A stretch of DNA of 64,000 nt, from positions 63,568,199-63,632,198 of the forward strand of contig JAVIAB010000073.1 in assembly GCA_032433765.1 (NCBI GenBank), in the 5' to 3' direction. The notes beneath the pieces were generated by a model, which was not told where the DNA came from, made no database searches, and was given only the letters and a program-made list of their open reading frames with translations. The stretch comes from Megaustenia siamemsis (taxonomy: Eukaryota; Mollusca; Gastropoda; Stylommatophora; Ariophantidae). This document shows positions 55,183 through 64,000 of the stretch, one piece after another; within the stretch, counting starts at the first letter, position 1; the number at the start of each line of letters is the position of its first letter. The translations under genes were made by a program, and so were the position numbers.

Positions 55183-55445
55183 TAATTTCCAATATTAGGA
55201 AGAGACAATCATCATTTTTTGGCCATGTAATGAGAAGAGAACAACTGGAATATATTGTAACAACTGGAAAAATTGAGGGACGAAGAGAAAGAGGGAAGCA
55301 AAGAGAAAAAATAACAGACATCTTAAGAGAATGGCTTGGCAGAAGGTCAACAACAGAAATGATAAATAGCTGCCGAGATCGAATGTTGTGGAGAGACATG
55401 GTCACCTATGCCACTAGGCCCGAGTACTTGATGATGATGATGTTA
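55183..55445 (+). mobile_element. RTE-b LINE 3' end in the Tigger remnant
   Basis: The frame 55143-55466 reads ISNIRKRQSSFFGHVMRRE, TTGKIEGRRERGKQREK and LREWLGRRSTTEMINSC, ending in an ATG-repeat tail (55431-55443). One of the cleanest RTE-b ends in the window. Confidence 0.85.
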
Positions 55446-55453
55446 CTTCTACT

Positions 55454-55715
55454 CAATTCTTGCTAGTAAAAGTAAGTAAAGAGCCCGTTACGCCAAGTGG
55501 TGTATAGGGAATTGGGTGTTAGTGACCATAAATTTTACAGACATGATTTTCGGGGTAATGTGGTCGGTATTACGCCCAGGCTGCTTTACTTTCCCAGAAA
55601 AAATCTGGTACCCATTTGAGGCTGGGTACCGTCAGTTGGGATCGAATCCTACCCCTTGTCCTTTGTAGTCCAGTTCACTAACCACTGAGCTATCACCGCT
55701 CCCAATTCTTGCTAG
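55454..55715 (-). mobile_element. tRNA-derived SINE, family S2, copy 2
   Basis: Antisense. The body 55467-55702 (236 bp) is flanked by a perfect 13-bp duplication CAATTCTTGCTAG (55454-55466 and 55703-55715). The - strand head has GATAGCTCAGTGGTTAGTGA and box B GGATTCGATCCC. It lies 10 bp after the RTE-b tail and is therefore younger than that insertion site. Confidence 0.9.
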
Positions 55716-55719
55716 CCTT

Positions 55720-57490
55720 AATGTTATTCAGATGACTTAACTCTCCATATGGATTGGTCTGTCTTGGCCATTCAGGATTTTCTGTGCATGAAGCACCTGT
55801 CTTTGGTTTCACCCAGTTCTGAATGCAAGAGATGATTTGTTTCTTATGATGTTTATATACACCCGGGCCTAAGCATATTTGTGCCACACTCTAATGCTTA
55901 TAAGTCAAGTGGGTGCTTCGTAGAATGTATAGGTGTATCTCTGATTCATCCTAATTCAGCACTGATAGCATCAAAGCCTGCTTAAGAAAGAATGTCAACT
56001 ATTGCTGAAGCTCGCCCTGGCCATAATCTTTGTGGCCCTGAAACCCTTCCTTTCCTTTTGAATAACAATACTAATGTAGTGACTAAAAGAAAGGGTCCTA
56101 TCAAATTTTATTCTCAAATATTTAATAGTCTCAAGTCTTCACAATGACTCAATTGTAGTTTATGACCGGGAGTGTGTTCTTAATCATTCTGTTATTCAGC
56201 GAGTACAACTTGACAGAAGCCTTGTTTGGGCTAATAAGTGTGCTATTGTTATTGCACCAAATGGTTGATTAACATTTTCTTGCAGTTGCCTAGCCATTTT
56301 TGCTCTATCACAAGTGTGAACATAAGTGATCTGAAGAGATGAGAGTGCGACCTGGTCCCACACTGTGCAGTTGCTCTACCCTGCCAGTATATATATATTA
56401 AATAAAGCAAGAGATAACAGCAACCTGGTAGCCCCAGTGAGATATAACGTGGTCAAGATGTCCATACAGTGAAACATAGGGTCACTTTCCTTCACATCAG
56501 CATTGATCCATGATCCATAGAGTCTGTCTCCCAAAGCAGAGATACAAATGTGCCATAGTCCACCTAATTGTATGCATTCTCAAGATCAAGGGCTCTCAAG
56601 GCCAATTTCTCTTTTGAAAAGATTAGTAAACATCTAAATGCAAAGATGGAGGCAGTAGCAGTGTCCCTGTCTGGCCTATAGCCACACAGTGTGTTTGGCA
56701 ACAATCCTTTGCTCTTGAGGTGCACTGCTAACGTTTTGGAGATTACTTTTTTTGAGAACCTTTCCATAAACTTTCTGCATAGTAATAATGGAATATGTTG
56801 ACTTATCTTTTCTCAGTTTAGGGAACGGGATCCTGTACAATGTAACCATTCTTTTGGATATTCCTGGTGTTGAAGCAGATGGAATTCTGCAGTAATTTTC
56901 ATTGCTATGTCAAGTTTGGCCTCTTTTCAAGGACTCTGTCGTATGCCATCTGGCTATGGAACGCTGTCTGTGGCACCCTTGATTGTGCATGCTACATCCT
57001 CAAAACTGATTGAGTCTTTGTGGTGTACTTATCCCAAGGATGCTGGTTGTGTGTTTTTAATCCCTTGGTGCAAATCCATGTTACCATGATCTGTTTGCTT
57101 TATATACCTCTCTAGCACAACCCTCCTTTTGTGCTCATCTGTGAAACGCATTCTGCCTTCACTGTCTTTGGTGTGTTATCTCTAGTGCATGTTGTTTTGT
57201 TTATTTGTGCCACATAGAGGGACCAAAACTTGAACTTGTAGGGTGCTTTGTCTGTGCCACCTCCTGCATCAAATCCATCACTTTCTCTTAGCCTCTACTG
57301 CCAACTGTTGGAAATTACTGGTGGTCTTTTTTATGTCATTTGATGAGGGGCACAGGATTTCAGTATTTGGCAAGGCTGCTATAGTTTCAGCATGTGTCTC
57401 ATCATGAGCTGGGCCAACTCTGTCTCTTGTGTCCACCACTGGTGTCTATATACCACAATTAGTCTTTCCCTTGGTCCCATGCCCGCTGGT
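55720..57490 (-). mobile_element. I-clade LINE remnant, RT and linker
   Basis: Antisense and heavily broken. The frame 56564-56767 reads MERFSKKVISKTLAVHLKSK, GLLPNTLCGYRPDRDTATA and ALRALDLENAYN, the same RT entrance block as in the intact-order I element (17060-17362). Lower down (56080-56300), text like NKASVKLYSLNNR and YLRIKFDRTLSFSHY follows. Upstream (57100-57480), a WWTQETELAQ linker block resembles the WW region of the other I element. Endonuclease and RNase H were not recognised. Confidence 0.65.
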
Positions 57491-57594
57491 ATAGTTGCCC
57501 CAACACAGACAGCTCCGATAGATTATTTATGAAAGGATAAGCACTTAAAGAATAGATTCCAGAGCTATCCTTCTGGATTTCCTTGGCAATCCTT
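57491..57594. other. Spacer, no feature recognised
   Basis: Short non-coding sequence between the I-clade remnant and RTE-b. Confidence 0.4.
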
Positions 57595-58470
57595 TGTCAT
57601 CATCATCATCGAGTACAACATCTCCACAACTTTCAATCACGACAGCTATTTGTCATTTCTGTTGTTGAACTTCTGCCAAGCCATTCTCTTATGCTGTCTG
57701 GTATCTTTTCTCTTTGCTTCCCTCTATCTCTTCGTCCCTCAATTTTCCCAGTTGTTACAATATATTCTAGCTGTTCTCTTCTCATTACATGGCCAAAAAA
57801 TGATTGTTTCTTCCTAATATTGGAAATTAGCTCTCTTTTTGCTTTGGCCTCTTTCAGAACATTTTCATTACTCTTTTTAGCTGTCCATGGTATTCTCAAC
57901 ATTCTTCTGTAAAACCACATTTCTATAGCCGCCAGTGATTTTCTTGTCTGTTATCCTATTGTCCATGATTCACATCCATATGTTAAAACTGGTTCTACAT
58001 AACATTTAAGAACTTTTTTTTCTTGTTTCTACTGTCAAAAATGGATTGCACAGTATCTTTCTCAGTTTTTGGAAAGCTGCGTTTGCCTGAGCCATTCTGC
58101 ATCTCACCTTTGTTGTGCATCTACCATCTGAGGCATTGTTTTGAGATATTTAAATTCATTTACCTGTTTTAATATTGTTTGTTCCACTTGTTTTTATTTT
58201 GCACTGAGGTGATGCCTTTTTCTTTGTTGTTACCATTACTTCTGTCATTTTGCTATTAAGACCGAGTCCTTTATTTTTGCTTTCTTTCACTATAATGTCT
58301 AACATTTCTTGTAACTCATTTTCACTCTTAGCGATTAAGACTGTATCATCAGCATACCTTAGATTATTTATATTATGACCTCCAATTGTTATTCCAGGCA
58401 TGCGCCCCTTATGGATATTAAAATAATCTCACTATAAATATTAAACAAATCTGGTGACAGCACACAATCC
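57595..58470 (-). mobile_element. RTE-b LINE, RT catalytic box to 3' end
   Basis: Antisense with its ATC-repeat tail at 57598-57611. Frame 58156-58401: GGHNINNLRYADDTVLIAKS (catalytic YADD), [17 protein letters not shown]. Frame 57633-57920: WFYRRMLRIPWTAKKSNEN and SFFGHVMRREQLEYIVTTG. Least decayed RTE-b RT box seen here. Confidence 0.85.
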
Positions 58471-58832
58471 TTTATGGATGCCTAAAATCAGGGTAAATTT
58501 TCACTGCCATTGTGGGTTAAGTGATCCCAGCAGATGTCCAATTGAGCATGGGTCAAATTTTTTTCCAGAGCATTCCTGAAATATTGTTTGTAATTTTTTT
58601 TTTACTTCGAGGGATAGCTTGTTTTGCATCTTGCAGGATCTGTGGAGATTATGACATTGTGGTTTATATTTTGTATTATTGTGTTTTTTTGGTGCATAAT
58701 TGGTGTGTTTTTATTTGAAGAGGATTTGATCTACTTTTTAAAAATTCCACCTGAGAGTCATATTATGCATTTGTCTGTGTTGTTTGAAATGTACAGGATA
58801 ATTTGCTTATGATCACTTTTTTCTAGTTTCCA
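58471..58832. other. No gene recognised
   Basis: T-rich sequence. The frames at 58521-58718 and 58624-58812 overlap each other and have no motif. Confidence 0.45.
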
Positions 58833-59165
58833 ATATCTCTCTCTCTCTCTGCGATCAGGACTCAATCAGAGTAGGATTCCAGACTCCCACATGAAGTCAG
58901 CTGTCAGGCTAAGTGTGTTGATCGCCCCCACAGACAGAACATCACAAGTAGAGTTCGTCAAATCCACTCTGATTGAACACCCGTTAATACGTTGCACTGT
59001 GTTCTGCGCCAGTGGCCCAGTGCATCCGATTTCAGCCAGCATTTTATTCGGGTTTGCTTTCCCTAGCCTTTGATTGTCCCCAATCTTCCTGCAAGGCAGC
59101 AGGTTGTCTTTTCTGTAGGGGGATTCTGCCCTTAGATGGTCGGCCCTCCCAGGTTTACGAGCACC
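58833..59165 (+). repeat. Repeat D plus C-like sequence
   Basis: A CT head then GCGATCAGGACTCAATCAGA (repeat D). An inverted echo CACTCTGATTGAACAC is at 58967-58982. Then sequence sharing GTGCATCCGATTTCAGC with repeat C. It suggests that C and D are parts of one larger non-coding element. Confidence 0.6.
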
Positions 59166-59830
59166 ATCTGCCCGAGTCACTAGAGGTGACTAACACGGAC
59201 ATGCACACACAAAGATGTGAGATGTGACTAACACAGACATGCACACAGCGATACGAGGCATGACTAACACTGACACACATCAAGATATATGACACATGAC
59301 TAACATAAACATGCACATAAAGATATGAGATATAACTGACATAGACATGCACACAAAGATAAGAGATATGACTAACATAGATATGCACACACAAAGACAT
59401 GAGATGGGACTAACATAGCCATGCACACACAAGGATATGAGATATGACAAACACAGACATGCACACACAAAGATATGAGATATGACTAACATAAACATGC
59501 ACACAAAGATATGAGATATCACTAACCCAGACATGCACACACAAAGATATGACATATGACTAACACTGGTGCACACTAAGATATGAGATATGACTAAACA
59601 CAGACACACATAAAGATATGAGACATGATTAACACGGACGCACCAAGATATGAGATATGACTAACATGACACACACCAAGATATGAGCCATGGCCAGCAC
59701 ACACAAGCCAAGATATGAGCCATGGCTAGCACAGAAACACATCAAGATATAAGCCATGGCTTCACGGAAAAATACCAAGAAATGAACCATGTCTAGCACA
59801 GAAACACATTAAAGTGTCCATATGCTTGGG
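59165..59830 (+). repeat. 38-bp minisatellite, about 17 units
   Basis: Units of GATATGAGATATGACTAACA plus TAGACATGCACACACAAA, with decay towards 59830 (AGCCATGGCTAGCACAGAAA variants). It is the reverse complement of the array at 3725-3957. Cys/Ser/Val-rich frames on the - strand are by-products. It abuts the 3' end of the EGF-type pseudogene. Confidence 0.9.
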
Positions 59831-61280
59831 CTTGTTGTAGTCGGCAGACTCTTCTGAACGTGGGAATCACAGGTTTCGTTCAAACAGTTGTCCGGAGATT
59901 TGAGATTGCAGTCTGGCCCATAGAACGTTCTCTTGCATGTACAGTTCCCGATTGATTGTTCACAGGTGTCGTTGAGACAGTTTTCCGGACATTTAAGAGT
60001 GCAATCTGACTCGTAGTACGTTTCCTTGCGCGTACAGTCTGCACTTTCCGGGTCACATATGATGTCACAGCCATCAGAACACGTCTGTTCACACTATATC
60101 CCAAAATTACCATTGGGACAAGTGTCATTACAGGTATAGCGAAGATGTTTACATTGTATGCATTTCCTGATTTTTCCTCAAATAAAGGACAGACACTAAG
60201 ACAAGACCCGGAACAGTCGTGTCCATAGATCCCATGTGAACAGTTGCCGTGACACATACCGATGATGGCGTTGCAGCCTTTACTACATCCACTAGACATT
60301 GCACAAAACGACCAAGAATGCTCGTCCAGACAATAGGTGTCTGTATATGTTTGCACCTCACATACCGCCAGTGTACTGTCGGCCTGCGAAATGGTAGGTG
60401 AGAACTCAATTTTAATGTGTGCCATTGGCGTTTGTGTGTTGACTACAATAGTGTTCACAGAAATATTAGGGTATGATATATCATTATACTGGAACACTAC
60501 GCCGCCACTGTCAGAGAAAGCCCTTAGAGTGGCATTCTTTACCCGAATCATATTGCTAGCTCAATGATAGATTCGAATGGTGTGAGTCTTCTGGGGCGTG
60601 GCAAAGTTCAGATACCAGTAAACAGAATTGGTTCCACTTCTCCAATGTGTGTGTGTGTGCAGTCACTGTCATAGAGAATGGTCTTTGTTTTGCCATTAAC
60701 TGCGGCCTCTGGTCCACATCCGTCTCCTGTATAACAAGCATCAAATGTGTCTGTCTTGTTTGTGATCTGTTTGAGAGCCACATTCCGACACCCGCCAATG
60801 TAGATGGAGCAGATATTTGCAACTATCGCCCCTTCAATCCATAACTTGTTGATCAGACCAGCCCCAGAGCAAAAGATATTAAACTCGTGCGGACTAACTA
60901 CAAACCTTGATACATTGTTACATGAGGCAGAATCATTCAGATTTTCCGTGAAACTGTCCATATCTGTTAAGTCATTGACATAAATCCTAAACCAGGAGTG
61001 CGGCAAAGATTGATTGAGAGTTGCCTCAACTGATGTAGAAACTGTGTCCGGATTACATGAGGTGTCATTGTTATCAAACAGGAAAGTAGGTTCAGATTTT
61101 TGGGCATATTTGTAAACAAAATCCAAGTACTTGACACTGGGGTCCGAAATATTCGTGCTGCCAACTGTCATTGTTTGGGCATGTCCCTGTAGTTTTGTCA
61201 CAAATTAAGTCATTATAGCAGTGACATTGTAACGTACAATTTTCCCCAGACCAACCGTCTGCACAAGTAAGGTCATTAGC
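59822..61280 (-). pseudogene. EGF-repeat / galactose-binding-like protein pseudogene
   Basis: Antisense, with no intron over 1.46 kb. Order: EGF-like block CADGWSGENCTLQCHCYND then CDKTTGTCP (about 61170-61280); a jelly-roll-like region (60608-61130) with SWFRIYVNDLTD and HEFNIFCSG; a fucolectin/F5-8C-like block GPEAAVNGKTKTILYDSDC, SVYWYLNFATPQKTHTIRIYH and ADSTLAVCEVQTYTDTYC; then Cys-rich EGF repeats (CSKGCNAIIGMCHGNCSHG, CPENCLNDTCEQSIGNCTC, TFYGPDCNLKSPDNCL) and a Thr-rich end with TAA near 59822. This mix is typical of molluscan MEGF-like secreted or receptor proteins. At least three frameshifts (near 61160, 60620 and 60190) and two internal stops (60556-60558 TGA; TAG near 60097) mark it as dead. 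No membrane segment is visible. Confidence 0.75.
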
Positions 61281-62089
61281 TTACAAGGTCGCGAGCGGTG
61301 CCAGCGAATAAAGACTTGATCTACAGCGATGGTTGACGAACTGTGTACAAACACTTATTATCAACCCACCATTTACATTTTTAAAAATCCGCCAACTCGC
61401 TGTGATAACAGATAGCATGAAATTCTCTAATAGAATGAGATAAATCGTTGGAGACAAGGAAAGTCAACATTGTTTAGATGGCTTGGACGCAGGTAGCGTC
61501 CATCTTGGTGCCAGTTTCCAATATGGTTATGAGCATGTGTGTTTTTTATAAACATGTGTTGTTGCATGTGATGACCAGCTAGACCAAGTGTGCTGGTAGT
61601 TTTTCATGCTCTAAAGTACTAAAGTAGCAAGTTAGTTCATCATCAAGATGATTTACCAGTACCATTTTGTTATTTGCCAATTTCTTACCCCTTTCGTTTG
61701 TTTCTTTGTGCCCAACATGGGGAATGGCTGATTAGGTCACCAACTTTGAGGTGATTTACTTCTTATTTTGTGGAGTCCCATGGTTCATGTTGGATGCCTG
61801 TAACCAGCAGTTTATAATCATCAAATCTTCTTATAGTATTTTTAGAGACTGGTATTCAAGGCGTCCATCTCCATATCTATCTTTTTCTGATGCATGATGC
61901 AGTGATTGTATTTTTAATAAGTGTCTTGTGATGAAGGATGCAATGTATGGAAATGGATTGACAAGGCATATGTAAATTAGAAATAACAGATTTAGAGAAT
62001 TTTTTCAACATTTTCAGTCATGCTTTAATATCAAATACATTTTATTATGAGAGCTGGGAGTACAAGACTAAACAAAATTAATGAATGAT
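61281..62089. other. No gene recognised
   Basis: A GTAAG sits at the junction with the pseudogene (61281-61287, - strand), which may be a remnant splice donor of an upstream exon or chance. The rest shows no repeat or motif. Confidence 0.4.
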
Positions 62090-63430
62090 ATATATATAAC
62101 AGTGGACCCAAAGACCTACTAAAATCTATCTTTGTAGCCATCCTAAATATATCAGGGGCCACTGATTGTGAAGACCATCGCTCTATTAGTCTCAGAGCCA
62201 AATGACCAAAATATTACTAAGAATCATCATGATACATGTAAGGAACAAAATAAAATCAGAAATAAGTGAGGAACAATGTGGATTTATGGAAGAAAAGGGC
62301 ACGAATAATGCAATATATATCCTGAGAACATTGATAGAAAGAGCTATAGAGGTAAAGAAAGATCTACATATGTGCTTAATATACCTCACTAAAGCATTTG
62401 ACAAAGTAAGCATGTGGAAACAATCAATATACTGGGGAAATTAAAAATTGATCTGAGAATCATAAAAAACCTGTCTTGGCAACAAACAGCTGCCATAAAA
62501 ATTAGCAACCAAACAGAACAGTTCCAATGTATATAAAAGGGTCAGACAAGGCTGTGTTCTGTCGCCAGATTTGTTATCACTTTTCAGTGAAAATATTATG
62601 AGATCAATAATAGACCAAAAAATGAATTGAATTGAACGGTCACAACATAAACAATTAACAATATGCGGATAGCACAGTCTTAGTAGCAGAGACAAAGAAT
62701 GAACTACAAGAATGATAGACATAATAGTAAAAGAAAGTAACAAGAAAGGTCTCAGTCTGAATAGTAAGAAAACAGAAGCAATGGTCATATTGAAGAAAAA
62801 ATCATCACCATCTTGCAGCATACAAATACATGGAACAAATCTAAAAACAAGTGCAAATGCTTGGGTGCAAAAATAACAAGATGTACCACAGAAATAAAAA
62901 GCAGAATAACTCAGGTCAAAATAGCATTTCAGAAATTAAAAACTTCTAGTAAAACAAGTCTGTGTCAATAGAAGTAAGAAAGAGAGTTCATCTGTACTTT
63001 TTTTTAGAGCCAGTTCTGACCTATGGAAGCAAAGCTTGGATACTAGACAAACAAATGAAAAGATGATTAGAGGCCACATAGATAGGATTTCTCAGAAGAA
63101 TGTTGAAAGTTCCCTGGACAGCTAAAATGACCCATGAGGACATTCTCAAAGAGGCCAACACAAAAGGCAGCTCCTAAAACACATCAGAAAGAAGCAATCA
63201 ACATTTTTCGGGCATATAATAAGAAGAGAAAAGTTGGAGTACTAAGTTACAACTGGCAAATTACAGGGAAAGAGAGATCGCAGGTGACAAAGAGAAAAGA
63301 TACTTAGATAGCTTGGTGTCATGGCATGGAAAACTGTCAACAATAGAATTGATCTGATGTATGATAGTAGATGTGGAAGGATGTGATCACCTATGCCAAC
63401 CAGTATGGCACATGATGATGATATAGTAGA
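62090..63430 (+). mobile_element. RTE-c LINE, RT to 3' tail
   Basis: The longest RTE-c copy. Frame 62202-62444: MTKILLRIIMIHVRNKIKSE, EEQCGFMEEKGTNNAIYIL, LIYLTKAFDKVSMWKQ. After frameshifts it has RQGCVLSPDLLSLFSENIM, a NNMR-I-type damaged catalytic box near 62655 (the Y-A-D-D reads Y-A-D-S by shift), SLNSKKTEAMVILKKK, AKIAFQKLK, YGSKAWILDKQMKR and the C-terminal end to the ATG tail (63412-63423). Endonuclease absent. Confidence 0.8.
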
Positions 63431-63482
63431 TTCTGAATTGAGGACAAGGTTATAAAAATCATAAATTTGTTTGTGAAGATTA
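63431..63482. other. Spacer between converging LINE tails
   Basis: About 50 bp between the 3' tails of two opposite RTE-c copies. Confidence 0.5.
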
Positions 63483-64000
63483 TCATCATCATCATGTGCC
63501 ATTCCGGTTGGCTTAGGCGATCATGTCCTTCCAGAATCTTCTAACTACAGTGCATCGTATCAGTTCTGTTGTTGACTGTTTTCAATGCCATGATACCAAG
63601 CTATCTAGTATTTTCTTTCTTTGGCGTCCGTGATCTCTCTTTCCTTTTAATTTGCCAGTTGTAACCAGTATTCCAACTTTCCTCTTCTGATGATGTGCAC
63701 GAAAAATGTTGATTGTTTCTTTCTGATGTTTTTTAGGAGTTCCCTTTTTGTGTTGGCCTCTTTGAGAATTTCTTCATTGGTCTTTTTAGCTGTCCAGGGA
63801 ACTTTCAACATTCTTCTAAGAAATCCCATGTCTGTGGCCTCTAATCCTTTTCATTTGTTTGTCTACTGTCCATGATTCGCTTCCATAGGTCAGAATTGGT
63901 TCTATATTGCACAGATGAACTCTCTTTCTCACTTCTATTGACAAAGATTTGTTGTATAAGATATTTTTCATTTTCTGAAATGCTATTTTGGCCTGAGCTA
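63483..64000 (-). mobile_element. RTE-c LINE 3' part, continuing past the window
   Basis: Antisense, ATC-repeat tail at 63482-63494. The frame 63647-63829 reads MGFLRRMLKVPWTAKKTNEE, ILKEANTKRELLKNIRKKQ and STFFVHIIRRGKLEY. It reaches the post-catalytic RT (KIAFQKMKNIL) at the window edge, so its 5' end is not seen. Confidence 0.85.

Noticed and set aside
59155..59609. Cys/Ser/Val-rich repetitive frames, superficially like a secreted repeat protein
   Set aside because: The 38-bp unit is not a multiple of three and frames change along the array; it is a minisatellite.
59165..59830. Regularly spaced repeats as a CRISPR-like array
   Set aside because: Units are contiguous with no unique spacers, and the sequence is eukaryotic.

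Overview
This is repeat-dominated eukaryotic DNA, most likely from a gastropod mollusc. The organism call rests on three things: introns and long AT-rich intergenic DNA, a broken gene of the EGF-repeat plus galactose-binding-like type that is much expanded in molluscs, and a mix of many non-LTR retrotransposon families, tRNA-derived SINEs, hAT, Tigger and other DNA transposons, long microsatellites and minisatellites. No bacterial feature (operon, CRISPR, IS element) was seen. I cannot name the species.

Host genes are few. Two exons (87-315 and 13848-14062, + strand) fit together in phase and would be the 3' end of one unrecognised gene with a 13.5-kb intron full of repeats. A short two-exon reading frame (7028-7113, 7483-7588) lies inside that intron. 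A decayed, apparently intronless EGF/galactose-binding-like pseudogene lies at 59822-61280 (- strand).

Layout: 0.9-14 kb is the intron, holding a fold-back Penelope-like repeat, LINE scraps, a 1.2-kb non-coding repeat (called R1 here) and a split transposase. 14.3-19.8 kb is a three-level nest: repeat C, entered by an RTE-like LINE, itself entered by a 4-kb I-clade LINE with endonuclease, reverse transcriptase and RNase H. 20-21.3 kb has a 680-bp GATA array attached to a mobile repeat. 21.4-25.6 kb is tail-to-tail LINE debris. 25.9-27.2 kb holds two satellite arrays (periods 135 and about 147 bp). 27.4-28.9 kb has CCAAT-bearing 62-bp repeats, a TATA box, a long purine tract and poly(A) signals. 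29.4-32.3 kb is an hAT transposase pseudogene carrying an LTR-like insert. 33.4-39.1 kb holds two LINEs interrupted by an 806-bp hAT derivative, a Penelope-like copy and another LTR-like insert. 39-49 kb is a patchwork of LINE ends, R1 copies and SINEs. 49.53-52.75 kb is a full-length 3.2-kb RTE-like LINE with a 13-bp target-site duplication, useful as the reference for the fragments. 53-59 kb has SINEs, a Tigger fragment and I-clade remains. 62-64 kb has two converging LINE copies.

LINE families are given working names: RTE-a, RTE-b and RTE-c (related 3-kb class elements with ATG/ATC-repeat 3' tails), I-clade, Tx1/L1-like, LINE-d, LINE-g, LINE-i and LINE-k. Family and clade names are by protein-motif recognition only. 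Every transposase or reverse-transcriptase frame examined is broken, so no active element is proposed. The most informative signals are matched target-site duplications that date insertions relative to each other, one LINE whose two halves lie 6 kb apart in opposite orientation (a probable inversion), and repeats that carry their own microsatellites.
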